From Clostridia bacterium (lineage in GTDB: Bacteria > Bacillota > Clostridia > UMGS1840 > HGM11507), in assembly GCA_017414505.1 (NCBI GenBank), contig JAFQLQ010000028.1:1-64000 (forward strand): a DNA stretch of 64,000 bases. The letters run 5' to 3'. Both the position numbers and the translations under genes were made by a program. Positions 18,298 through 26,586 of the stretch are shown here, one piece after another. The notes beneath the pieces are model-generated. The model did no database searches. It was not told the DNA's origin and worked only from the letters and a program-made list of their open reading frames with translations. Within the stretch, counting starts at the first letter, position 1. Each line of letters opens with the position of its first letter.

Positions 18298-19656
18298 TTG
18301 AATATAGTTATTATTGGTGACGGAAAAATAGGCAGTACACTTGCAGAACAGCTTTTAAGAGAAGGGCACGACATTGTTGTTGTGGATAACGACGCAGAAG
18401 CTCTTGAAAATTCTATAAGCACGCAGGATATTATGTGTGTTGAGGGCAACGGTGCTCTTATGGAGGTTCAGGAGGAAGCAGGCGTAAAAGATGCCGATGT
18501 GGTTGTTGTTTGTACATCTATGGATGAACTTAATATGCTTTGTTGTCTTATGGCTAAAAAACTCGGTGCAAAAAAAACAATTGCTAGAGTAAGAAATCCT
18601 GAATATTACAGTCAGATTAATCTGATTAAGGACGACCTTGGGCTTAGTATGTATATTAATCCTGAATTTTCCGCTGCAGCTGAAATTTCAAGACTTCTTA
18701 TTTTCCCCTCTGCGGAGAAAATCGAGCTTTTTGCAAAGGGAAGGGTAGAACTTGTTGAACATACCGTTGCTGAGGATAATCCCATTTGCGGTTACGCACT
18801 TAAGGATATTTATAAGAAATATAAAATAAAAATGCTTGTTTGCGCTGTTCAGAGAGGCGATGAGGTTTTTATTCCCGACGGTAATTTTGTTTTGGAAAGC
18901 GGAGATGTTATAAACATCAGCGCAACTCACAGCGAAATAGAAAAATTTTTCCACCACACCGATACTAAAAAGCGAAAAATAAACTCGGTTATGATAATCG
19001 GTGGCGGAAAAATAGGCTATTACCTTGCAAAACAGTTAAGCGATCTTAAAATGCAGGTTAAAATTGTGGATAACGATATGGAACGCTGCCGTCAGCTGAG
19101 CGAACTGTTACCTGATGTTTCGGTTATTTTCGGCGACGGAACCGATCAGGCACTTCTTTATGAGGAGGGTGTTGATCAGGTTGATGCAATGGTAGCCTTA
19201 ACAGGTATTGATGAAGAAAATTTCATTGTTTCAATGTTCTGCAAATCCATAAATGTTCCTAAAATAATTACAAAAATCAATCGAGAAACATATATAGATA
19301 TGGCAGAAAAACTGGGACTTGAAAGTATTATTACTCCTGCATCAATTTCTGCAAATCACGTTATAAGCTATGTGCGTGCTATAAAGAACTCTGAGGGCAG
19401 TAACGAAGAAACTCTGTACCGCCTTATAAATAACAGACTTGAAGCTTTGGAGTTTATAATAACCGAAAACGAAGGCTATGTGGGCAAACCGCTTAAAGAG
19501 CTTACGCTTAAGGAGAATAACCTTATTGCCTGTATTGTTCGTCACAGAAAAATTATTATTCCCAACGGTGACGACAGAATCGAAGTGGGAGACAGCGTTG
19601 TTGTTGTTACAACCAACACAAATGCTGTTCACGATATCAAAGAAATTATAGGATAG
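18298..19656 (+). CDS. trkA: Trk potassium uptake regulatory subunit TrkA
   Basis: 452 aa with two tandem RCK units: RCK_N with Rossmann motif IVIIGDGKIGSTLAEQL (~2-18), RCK_C at ~140-220, second RCK_N with MIIGGGKIGYYLAKQL (~231-246), and second RCK_C at ~370-452. It is a cytosolic nucleotide-binding ring that gates the TrkH potassium channel. Start is TTG with AGGAGA upstream; the first residues fit the family exactly. trkH follows nine bases later. Confidence 0.93.
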   Translation: MNIVIIGDGKIGSTLAEQLLREGHDIVVVDNDAEALENSISTQDIMCVEGNGALMEVQEEAGVKDADVVVVCTSMDELNMLCCLMAKKLGAKKTIARVRNPEYYSQINLIKDDLGLSMYINPEFSAAAEISRLLIFPSAEKIELFAKGRVELVEHTVAEDNPICGYALKDIYKKYKIKMLVCAVQRGDEVFIPDGNFVLESGDVINISATHSEIEKFFHHTDTKKRKINSVMIIGGGKIGYYLAKQLSDLKMQVKIVDNDMERCRQLSELLPDVSVIFGDGTDQALLYEEGVDQVDAMVALTGIDEENFIVSMFCKSINVPKIITKINRETYIDMAEKLGLESIITPASISANHVISYVRAIKNSEGSNEETLYRLINNRLEALEFIITENEGYVGKPLKELTLKENNLIACIVRHRKIIIPNGDDRIEVGDSVVVVTTNTNAVHDIKEIIG

Positions 19657-19665
19657 TGGAATTTA

Positions 19666-21114
19666 ATGAATAAAAAGCTTATACTTAATATAGTTGCAAA
19701 ATTTACGGTTGCTGAAGCACTTTTTATGTTTGTGCCTGTTCTTGTGGCGCTTTATTTCAATGAATTTTCATGTGCAGGAGTTTTTGCTCTTATAACTGCC
19801 GTTATGCTTTGCGTTTCGGTTCCTTTTGCACTTATTAAGCCTAAAAAAACAGATTTTTACGCTAAGGAAGGCTTTGCAATAATAAGCGTTACCTGGATTA
19901 TAATGTCGCTTGCGGGGGCACTTTGCTATTATCTTACCGGTGTAATTCCAAGCTACATTGATGCAGTTTTTGAAACAGTAAGCGGTTATACAACAACCGG
20001 TTCTTCCATACTTACTGATATAGAAATTCTTCCGAAAAGTGTTTTGTTTTTCAGAAATTTTACAAACTGGATAGGCGGAATAGGTGTGCTTATGCTTCTT
20101 ATGCTTTTTACCCCTGTAAGCAAGCACTCTATTCACCTTATGAGAGCGGAACTTCCCGGTCCTACGGTTGGAAAGCTTGTTCCGAGAGGAACCGTAAATG
20201 CAAAAATAATGTATTCGATTTATATAATTCTTACATTGGTGGAAATTATTTTGTTGAAATTTGGAGGAATGCCCTGGTTTGACAGCATTCTTAATTCGTT
20301 TGCTACTGCAGGAACCGGAGGATTTTGCCCCAAAAATGCAAGTATTGCCCATTATAATAGCGGTTATATTGATTGGGTAATTTCAATATTTATGATACTT
20401 TTCGGTGTGAATTTTAATCTGTATTTTTATCTTCTTATGAGAAAATTCAAATTAATTTATAAAAATACCGAATTAAGAGTTTTTATTTCGATAATAGTAA
20501 CAGCGATTATTATTTTAACATTTTCTAATATAGACATTTTTGAAAATATTTTAACCTCATTGAGATACAGCACATTTCAGGTAGCATCTATAATAAGTTC
20601 CACCGGATTTGCTACTCATGATTTTAATACGTGGTCAGAATTTTCTAAATCAATTCTGGTTTTGCTTATGCTGATTGGTGCTTGTGCAGGTTCAACGGGC
20701 GGTGGATTCAAGGTTTCGAGAATTGTGTTGCTTTTTAAAATTATGGCAAGAGAATTTAATAAAATGATTCATCCTAATGCTGTTCATATAGTTAAGGTGG
20801 AGGATAAATCTGTTCACGAAGAAACCATAAGTACGGTGTGTGTATATCTTATTGTATATGTGCTTGTGATTATTATTTCAACTATTATTATAGCCCTTGA
20901 TAATTTTGATTTTACAACAAATCTTACAGCGGTTATAACCTGTATGAACAATATAGGGCCCGGTCTTGAAATGGTTGGGCCAACGGGAAACTTCTCGCAG
21001 TTTTCCAATCTTTCAAAGATGGTGTTAAGCTTTAATATGCTTCTGGGAAGACTTGAATTTTTCCCGCTGCTTTTGGTTATGTCGCCAAAACTTTGGAATA
21101 AGAAATTTATATAA
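19666..21114 (+). CDS. trkH: Trk/Ktr-type potassium channel subunit TrkH
   Basis: 482 aa and about ten membrane segments. It has TrkH selectivity-filter motifs: SGYTTTGSSIL (~residues 106-116), ATAGTGGFCP (~214-223), IISSTGFATHDF (~308-319) and a fourth-loop CMNNIGPGLEMVGPTGNF (~426-443). It forms the K+ permeation path in the cytoplasmic membrane with TrkA. The stop is followed immediately by a strong terminator. Confidence 0.93.
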   Translation: MNKKLILNIVAKFTVAEALFMFVPVLVALYFNEFSCAGVFALITAVMLCVSVPFALIKPKKTDFYAKEGFAIISVTWIIMSLAGALCYYLTGVIPSYIDAVFETVSGYTTTGSSILTDIEILPKSVLFFRNFTNWIGGIGVLMLLMLFTPVSKHSIHLMRAELPGPTVGKLVPRGTVNAKIMYSIYIILTLVEIILLKFGGMPWFDSILNSFATAGTGGFCPKNASIAHYNSGYIDWVISIFMILFGVNFNLYFYLLMRKFKLIYKNTELRVFISIIVTAIIILTFSNIDIFENILTSLRYSTFQVASIISSTGFATHDFNTWSEFSKSILVLLMLIGACAGSTGGGFKVSRIVLLFKIMAREFNKMIHPNAVHIVKVEDKSVHEETISTVCVYLIVYVLVIIISTIIIALDNFDFTTNLTAVITCMNNIGPGLEMVGPTGNFSQFSNLSKMVLSFNMLLGRLEFFPLLLVMSPKLWNKKFI

Positions 21115-21141
21115 AAAGGTGATGCAACGCATCACCTTTTT
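21113..21141 (+). terminator. Intrinsic terminator after trkH
   Basis: AAAAAGGTGATGC pairs with GCATCACCTTTTT around the loop AAC and overlaps the trkH stop. Confidence 0.85.
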
Positions 21142-21155
21142 TTATGGATTCTAAG

Positions 21156-21389
21156 TTAAAAATCATGTCTGCCACCACAATCCAGATTATTTCTTTCAAG
21201 TAAGCAGATGATTTCTTCTACTGCCTGAAAATCATCATATTCAATCGTTTTGATTATTTCCTGAATTTCTGATAGGATTTTTGCAGCGGATGATTCTATG
21301 ATATCAAAAGCTTCAAATTCAGGTATGGTAATTTGATTAGTAATTAAATCTGCAACATATTTCTTTAATAATTCAGTGTTTATGTTCAT
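21156..21389 (-). CDS. Small acidic hypothetical protein, 77 aa
   Basis: Helical protein with a conserved-looking end, DCGGRHDF, and an acidic middle (EYDDFQAVEEIICLLE). I recognise the type as a clostridial small protein of unknown function. It is divergent from an Xre regulator, sharing a palindromic promoter region, so the two probably form a small autoregulated module. Start ATG 21389 has AAGGAGAG upstream. The longer frame (to 21416) would run into the operator. Confidence 0.65.
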   Translation of the reverse strand: MNINTELLKKYVADLITNQITIPEFEAFDIIESSAAKILSEIQEIIKTIEYDDFQAVEEIICLLERNNLDCGGRHDF

Positions 21390-21415
21390 AATACAATCTC
21401 TCCTTAATGTGACCA

Positions 21416-21465
21416 AATGATACCAGAGTATAATTAATTATAATACCATATGGTATCATTGTCAA
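21416..21465. promoter_or_regulatory. Divergent promoter with nested palindromic operators
   Basis: AATGATACCA (21416-21425) and TGGTATCATT (21451-21460) form a perfect 10-bp inverted repeat. TACCATATGGTA is a further palindrome inside the right arm. The minus-strand promoter is perfect consensus: TTGACA (21460-21465), 17-bp spacer, TATAAT (21437-21442). A plus-strand TATAAT lies at 21439-21444. A dimeric regulator such as the adjacent Xre protein is the likely ligand (inference). Confidence 0.65.
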
Positions 21466-21477
21466 GAGGTGATATAA

Positions 21478-21678
21478 TTGTATTTTAAAAGATTATACGA
21501 GTTAAGATGTGATAACGATTTAACTCAGCAACAAGTAGCGGATTATCTTGTCTGCAACCGTCAGGTTTATGCCAGATATGAGCAGGGAAAGAGAGAAATA
21601 CCTGTTTCAATGATAATAAAACTGGCAAAATTGTATAATACTTCAGCAGATTATATTCTGGAACTCAAAGATAAATAA
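21478..21678 (+). CDS. Xre-family helix-turn-helix regulator
   Basis: 66 aa, a single HTH_3 domain: LYELRCDNDLTQQQVADYL, recognition helix CNRQVYARYEQGKREIP, then LAKLYNTSADYIL. TTG start with GAGGTGA upstream. Its promoter region contains paired GATACCA half-sites, suggesting autorepression and control of the divergent 77-aa protein. No phage genes are nearby. Confidence 0.85.
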   Translation: MYFKRLYELRCDNDLTQQQVADYLVCNRQVYARYEQGKREIPVSMIIKLAKLYNTSADYILELKDK

Positions 21679-21713
21679 AACCGTGTTTGACAAGATTGAC
21701 AAACACGGTTTTT
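21677..21713. terminator. Bidirectional terminator between Xre gene and mnmE
   Basis: AAAACCGTGTTTG (21677-21689) and CAAACACGGTTTT (21700-21712) form a 13-bp stem with flanking A and T runs, and serve both convergent genes. Confidence 0.85.
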
Positions 21714-23096
21714 CTATTTTCCAAGACAAAATTTAGCAAATATATTATGAATAATTTCGTCGCTCACGGTCTGCCCCGTAATTTCGCCAAGGGAAGAAAT
21801 AGCATTTTCAATTTCTATGGAAACAATATCAGGATAAATTCCGTTTTCAAGGTCGATTACGGCTTGCTTTATGTGCTCGCTGGCGTGATGGAGCATTTCA
21901 AAGTGACGTTCGTTGCTTATATACACATTTTCTTTTATATTTACATCGCCGTCAAGAATTTTATCCTTTATTGCTTCGGTCATTTCGTTTATTCCGTCAA
22001 AGGTTTTGGAGCTTATTTCAAAAATACGTTTTCCGGGAAGATGTTTTCTTATATCTGTCAGGGAAAGCTTTATTTCAAGGTCACTTTTATTAAGAACAAC
22101 AAAAGCATTTTTATCCTTTATACGCTCCATAAGCTCAATATCCTCGTCGCTCAATTCTCTGCTTTTATCAAGTACAAAAAGCACAAGGTCGGCACTTTCG
22201 ATATTTTCAATGGCTTTATCTATACCTATTTTTTCTACTTCGTCGGCAGAGGTACGAACTCCGGCGGTATCCATAATACGTACCTTAAGACCGTCAATTT
22301 CAAGACTTTCTTCAAGCACATCACGGGTTGTTCCCTCAATTTCTGTAACAATGGCTCTGTTTTCCTTTAACAGTGCATTAAGAAGTGAAGATTTACCAAC
22401 ATTGGGCTTTCCTGCAATTACTATTTTTGCGCCTTCTTTAAGAATTTTTCCGGTGTGATATGATTTCATTAAAAGCTGAATATCGTCATTTGCTTTTTTC
22501 AGTTTTTCAATTGTTTCTGAAATATTTTCAACAGTTATGTCCTCTTCGGGATAGTCAATAACCGCAATTATATCCGAAGTGATATCAATAAGAGAATTTC
22601 TGATTGCCATAAGCTTATCTGTAAGTGCACCGTAAAGCTGATTTTCGCCATTATATACGTTAAGCTCGCTGTCAGCATTTATTATGTCAATAACAGCTTC
22701 CGCCTGAGCTAAATCAATTTTTCCGTTAAGAAAAGCTCTTTTTGTAAATTCTCCGTTTGCCGCAAGACGTGCTCCTGCTTTTAAAAGCTCCTTTAAAACA
22801 AGCTTTACAACGCTTACGCCTCCGTGACAGGAAATTTCAGTAACGTTTTCACCGGTAAAGGTGTGGGGAGCATCCATTTTGGAAACAAGCACTTCGTCAA
22901 TATTGCATCCGTCCTCATCCTTTATAAAGCCGTAAACAATTTTATGAGTTTCGGTTTCGGTGAGTTTTTTTCCGCTTTTTGTACAGAAAACCTTATCGGT
23001 AATTTCAAAAGCTCTGTCACCGCTTACTCTTATAACTGCAATTCCGCCTACTCCCTGAGGCGTGGAAACCGCCGCAATAGTATCAAAATTTTTCAA
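21714..23096 (-). CDS. mnmE: tRNA modification GTPase MnmE
   Basis: 460 aa, the normal length. The N-terminal formyl-THF-binding domain begins TIAAVSTPQGVGGIAVIRVSG. The G domain has GKPNVGKSSLLNALL (P-loop, ~residues 221-235), EGTTRD (switch), DTAG and NKSD. The protein ends with the C-I-F-C-L-G-K-like motif FAKFCLGK, whose cysteine is catalytic. With MnmG it makes the 5-aminomethyl-type modification of wobble uridine in tRNA. Start is TTG 23096 with GAGGTGAT upstream; the longer frame lacks a ribosome site and crosses the fba terminator. Confidence 0.93.
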   Translation of the reverse strand: MKNFDTIAAVSTPQGVGGIAVIRVSGDRAFEITDKVFCTKSGKKLTETETHKIVYGFIKDEDGCNIDEVLVSKMDAPHTFTGENVTEISCHGGVSVVKLVLKELLKAGARLAANGEFTKRAFLNGKIDLAQAEAVIDIINADSELNVYNGENQLYGALTDKLMAIRNSLIDITSDIIAVIDYPEEDITVENISETIEKLKKANDDIQLLMKSYHTGKILKEGAKIVIAGKPNVGKSSLLNALLKENRAIVTEIEGTTRDVLEESLEIDGLKVRIMDTAGVRTSADEVEKIGIDKAIENIESADLVLFVLDKSRELSDEDIELMERIKDKNAFVVLNKSDLEIKLSLTDIRKHLPGKRIFEISSKTFDGINEMTEAIKDKILDGDVNIKENVYISNERHFEMLHHASEHIKQAVIDLENGIYPDIVSIEIENAISSLGEITGQTVSDEIIHNIFAKFCLGK

Positions 23097-23110
23097 AATA
23101 TCACCTCGTT

Positions 23111-23140
23111 TAAAAACGCAAGGCGGGTTAATTACCCGCC
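23111..23140 (-). terminator. Intrinsic terminator after fba
   Basis: GGCGGGT and ACCCGCC (23122-23140) form a stem. On the minus strand it is followed by TTGCG and a run of five T. Confidence 0.75.
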
Positions 23141-23162
23141 TCACATAATTTCTTATAGAATC

Positions 23163-24026
23163 TTACGCTTTGTTTACAGAACCGAAAAGCTCCATTTTTT
23201 CCTTAACTGTCTGCTTAATAGCTTCAGCACCGGGAGCAAGAAGTTTTCTGGGATCAAATCCTTTACCTTCTAAGTCTTTGCCTGCTTCAATGTATTTTCT
23301 TGTAGCTTCTGCAAAGGAAAGCTGACATTCTGTGTTAACGTTGATTTTGGAAACACCTAAAGAAATTGCTTCTTTAATCATAGCTTCGGGAATACCTGTA
23401 CCACCGTGTAAAACAAGAGGCATAGTTGTTGTTAATTTCTGGATTTCGGCAAGAACTTCAAAGTTTAAGCCGCCCCAGTTTGCAGGATATTTACCGTGAA
23501 TGTTACCGATACCTGCAGCAAGCATATCAACGCCAAGATCGGCAATTTTTTTACATTCTTCGGGATCTGCAACTTCGCCTGCACCAACAACACCGTCTTC
23601 TTCACCGCCGATGGAACCAACTTCAGCTTCAACGGAAATGCCCTGAGAATGAGCAAGATTGATGATTTCGGTTGTTTTTTCAACGTTTTCATCGATTCCG
23701 TAATGAGAACCGTCAAACATAACGGAAGAAAAACCTGCTTCAATAGCTTTTTTAGCACCTTCGTAGCTTCCGTGGTCAAGATGAAGAGCAACGGGAACTG
23801 TGATGTTTAATTCTTCAATCATAGCTTTAACCATAGCTGCAACAGTTTTAAAACCTGTCATATATTTTCCTGCGCCCTCGGAAACACCAAGAATAACGGG
23901 AGATTTACATTCTTCTGCGGTAAGAAGAATGGATTTTGTCCATTCAAGGTTATTGATGTTGAACTGACCTACGGCATATTTACCTGCTTTTGCTTTATCA
24001 AGCATTTCTTTTGCGGATACTAACAT
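23163..24026 (-). CDS. fba: Class II fructose-1,6-bisphosphate aldolase
   Basis: 287 aa. Zinc-dependent cleavage of fructose-1,6-bisphosphate in glycolysis. Seen motifs are AVGQFNINNLEW (~17-28), VALHLDHGSYEGAKKAIEAG with the zinc histidine and catalytic Asp (~80-99), VEAEVGSIGGEEDGV (~131-145), IGNIHGKYP (zinc His, ~176) and LVLHGGTGIP (~205-214). AGGAGG lies upstream of the ATG. It is a monocistronic gene between its own promoter and terminator. Confidence 0.94.
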   Translation of the reverse strand: MLVSAKEMLDKAKAGKYAVGQFNINNLEWTKSILLTAEECKSPVILGVSEGAGKYMTGFKTVAAMVKAMIEELNITVPVALHLDHGSYEGAKKAIEAGFSSVMFDGSHYGIDENVEKTTEIINLAHSQGISVEAEVGSIGGEEDGVVGAGEVADPEECKKIADLGVDMLAAGIGNIHGKYPANWGGLNFEVLAEIQKLTTTMPLVLHGGTGIPEAMIKEAISLGVSKINVNTECQLSFAEATRKYIEAGKDLEGKGFDPRKLLAPGAEAIKQTVKEKMELFGSVNKA

Positions 24027-24092
24027 TTATATATTCCTCCTAAAATTAAATCGTTTGCTGATATAAAAAATTTTCATATCACTTCAATATAT

Positions 24093-24121
24093 ATTATAAT
24101 ATAATTATCGTAAAAAGTCAA
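24093..24121 (-). promoter_or_regulatory. Promoter of fba
   Basis: Minus-strand TTGACT (24116-24121), 17-bp spacer, TATAAT (24093-24098). The rest of the fba-metallopeptidase intergenic region is AT-rich without other clear signals. Confidence 0.65.
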
Positions 24122-24225
24122 TCACTGTGAAATATTTTTGTAATTAATTTCAAATACTATTTACATTCGGGTGTGTTTTATGTTAAAATATATTAATTAA
24201 TAGAATCTGGAGATGTTATTTTATT

Positions 24226-24921
24226 ATGTTTTATTTCGATTATTATTATGTAATTCTTGTTGTTCCTGCTCTGATTTTGTCTTTGTGGGCACAGTCGAAG
24301 GTAAGCTCAACTTACAGTAAATATTCAAAAAAACATTCTGTAAGAGGTGTTACGGCAAATCAGGTAGCAAGAGATATTTTAGACAGTAACGGACTTAATC
24401 ATATACCTATAGAACACATAAGCGGAAATTTAACCGACCATTACGATCCTAAAACCAAGGTGGTTCGCCTTTCCGATTCTGTATATCAAAGCTCGTCAAT
24501 TGCGGCAATAGGAGTTGCCGCTCATGAGGTTGGCCACGCTGTTCAGCACAGTGTCTCCTATGCGCCTTTAAAAGCAAGAAACGGAATTTTTCCTGCGGTA
24601 AGCTTTGCAAATAAGCTTGCACTGCCTGTTGCGCTTCTTGGCGCTGTGCTTTCTTATCCGAATGTTATAGTAATTGGTCTTGCTTTGTTTTCGCTTACGG
24701 TTTTGTTTCAGCTTATAACTTTGCCGGTTGAATTTAACGCTTCAAAAAGAGCGCTAATGGTGCTTGAAACCGACGGTTATCTTACTCCTGATGAAATAAA
24801 GGGAACAAAGAAAGTGCTTTCTGCGGCTGCAATGACCTATGTTGCGGCGGCACTTACATCAATTGCAAGCTTTTTAAGACTTGTTCTTATATTTTTCGGA
24901 AACAACAGACGCAGAAGATAA
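24226..24921 (+). CDS. YugP-type membrane zinc metallopeptidase
   Basis: 231 aa. An N-terminal membrane anchor (YVILVVPALILSLWAQ) is followed by the metalloprotease motif AAHEVGHAVQH (HExxH, ~residues 102-112) and two to three more hydrophobic segments at ~122-165 and ~205-225. The PVEFNASKRAL segment after the membrane region supplies the third zinc ligand in this family (PF04298). Substrate unknown. It is followed 15 bp later by a small Cys protein and then a MATE exporter. Confidence 0.88.
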   Translation: MFYFDYYYVILVVPALILSLWAQSKVSSTYSKYSKKHSVRGVTANQVARDILDSNGLNHIPIEHISGNLTDHYDPKTKVVRLSDSVYQSSSIAAIGVAAHEVGHAVQHSVSYAPLKARNGIFPAVSFANKLALPVALLGAVLSYPNVIVIGLALFSLTVLFQLITLPVEFNASKRALMVLETDGYLTPDEIKGTKKVLSAAAMTYVAAALTSIASFLRLVLIFFGNNRRRR

Positions 24922-24936
24922 GGAAGGATTAAAATT

Positions 24937-25173
24937 ATGAAAAAGAATGAAATAAAAATTCCTTTGTGGGAACAGGAGGTTCCGTCAATATGCCGTTTTT
25001 GCGCATATGCAAAGCGCTTCAATATAAGAGAAGAAGTTATGTGTGAGAAAAAAGGTCGGATATTCCCCGAAGATAATACCTGCAAAAAATTTGTTTACGA
25101 TATTCTTAAAATTGATACGGTGCGTGTTAAACGTGACAAGCCAAAATACAATAAGGAACAATTTCAGCTATGA
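24937..25173 (+). CDS. Small four-cysteine protein (possible zinc knuckle)
   Basis: 78 aa, cytosolic, with cysteines arranged CRFCAYAK (residues 19-22), VMC (~36) and DNTC (~48). This suggests a small metal-binding fold. I do not recognise a named family beyond small clostridial Cys-rich proteins. Its stop overlaps the MATE gene start (ATGAG), so the two are translationally coupled. Confidence 0.65.
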   Translation: MKKNEIKIPLWEQEVPSICRFCAYAKRFNIREEVMCEKKGRIFPEDNTCKKFVYDILKIDTVRVKRDKPKYNKEQFQL

Positions 25174-26525
25174 GTAAATTAAATTTGTTTGATAAAAATT
25201 TCATAAAACTGTTTCTTGGACTGTCGCTTCCGATGGCACTGCAGAATCTTATTACCAGTTCCGTAAATCTTATAGACACTCTGATGATTGGTCAGCTTGG
25301 AGAAACGGCAATAGCAGCAGTAGGACTTGCAAATAAGGTTTATTTTGTGTTCTCCATAATGATTTTCGGAATGTGCGGAGGCTCTTCGGCATTTTTAACC
25401 CAGTTTCTCGGGAAAAAGGATACCGCAGGAATAAAAAAGGTGTTGTTTCTTAATTTAGCTCTTGCAGGCGGTTTTTCTGTTATCGCTTTTTTAACAGCGT
25501 GCTTTTTCCCCACCGTTTTAATGGGGTGGCTTTCGGATGATACTGCTGTTATTCAGGAGGGAGCAAAATATCTGAGATTGGTTGCTGTTTCGTATATTCC
25601 AACTGCAATTTCCTACGTTATGGGATATGCACTAAAAAGTGTTGAACAGCCAAAAATTCCTCTTGTAACATCACTTATATCCATTGTGACCAACGCATTT
25701 TTCAACTATACGTTCATATTCGGAAAATTCGGAGCTCCCGAGCTTGGTGCGGTTGGTGCTGCAATAGGAACAATTATTGCAAGATATATTGAATTTGCTG
25801 TAATAATAATTCTGTCCCTTAAAAAGCTGGAATATTTACGCCATAATATCGGTGAATATTTCCATAAACGTCCGGGATTTATTAAAAATTATTACAAGCT
25901 TGTTGTTCCCGTAACCCTTAACGAAACACTCTGGTCTTTAGGAACAACTCTGCTTTCTGCTATTTTTGCAAGGGTTTCAACCGAATGTATTGCTTCGGTA
26001 AATATTATAAATATTCTTTACGAAACCTCAAGTGTACTGATTTTTGGTATGAGCCACGCGGCAGGCATAATAATTGGCAAAGAAATAGGTGCAGGCAGAA
26101 AAGAAAATGCATATCTTTTTGCAAAAAGGTTCAATATTTATGTTCCTGTGCTTGCCATAGCGTGTATTCTGATTTTAAATCCGCTGATGCCGATGTTTTT
26201 AAATTTGTTTAAGATAGATGCAAAAACTCTTGAAATCACAAAAAATCTTACCAAAATAATGTTCTTTTTCTTCCCGCTTCGTTCCTTTGCACATCTGAAC
26301 ATAGTAGGAACCTTAAGAAGCGGCGGTGATGCGATTTTCTGCGTTTTTGCAGATGTTGCATCCCTGTGGATTATTGCTGTGCCGTTTACGTTTATTTTCG
26401 GAATACTTTTGGAACAGTCGGTAGAAGTAACGTATTTTGTTTCTCAGGTTGAACAGTTTATCAAAATAACTGCCATTTTAGTAAGAATGAGAAAAAATAC
26501 GTGGATTAAAGATCTGGTTAATTAA
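25170..26525 (+). CDS. MATE-family multidrug/toxin efflux transporter
   Basis: 451 aa with twelve predicted membrane helices in two homologous halves. MATE motifs include LPMALQNLITSSVNLIDTLMIGQLG near the N-terminus (cited as segments LPMALQNLI and NLIDTLMIGQLG) and PVTLNETLWSLG at the start of the second half. It exports cationic drugs or metabolites by Na+/H+ antiport; the substrate cannot be told from sequence. It is coupled to the upstream Cys-rich protein. Confidence 0.9.
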   Translation: MSKLNLFDKNFIKLFLGLSLPMALQNLITSSVNLIDTLMIGQLGETAIAAVGLANKVYFVFSIMIFGMCGGSSAFLTQFLGKKDTAGIKKVLFLNLALAGGFSVIAFLTACFFPTVLMGWLSDDTAVIQEGAKYLRLVAVSYIPTAISYVMGYALKSVEQPKIPLVTSLISIVTNAFFNYTFIFGKFGAPELGAVGAAIGTIIARYIEFAVIIILSLKKLEYLRHNIGEYFHKRPGFIKNYYKLVVPVTLNETLWSLGTTLLSAIFARVSTECIASVNIINILYETSSVLIFGMSHAAGIIIGKEIGAGRKENAYLFAKRFNIYVPVLAIACILILNPLMPMFLNLFKIDAKTLEITKNLTKIMFFFFPLRSFAHLNIVGTLRSGGDAIFCVFADVASLWIIAVPFTFIFGILLEQSVEVTYFVSQVEQFIKITAILVRMRKNTWIKDLVN

Positions 26526-26531
26526 AACTGC

Positions 26532-26560
26532 TTGACATTTAATGCTTATTGTTATAAAAT
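26532..26560 (+). promoter_or_regulatory. Promoter of galK-galT-paaK
   Basis: TTGACA (26532-26537), 17-bp spacer, TAAAAT (26555-26560), then AAAGGAGG before the galK ATG. Confidence 0.6.
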
Positions 26561-26586
26561 AAAAGGATAAAAGGAGGAATATATTT

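Noticed and set aside
21687-22458. Long plus-strand frames opposite mnmE (227 and 181 aa)
   Set aside because: They are Phe/Lys- or Ser-rich reverse-complement shadows of the MnmE gene.
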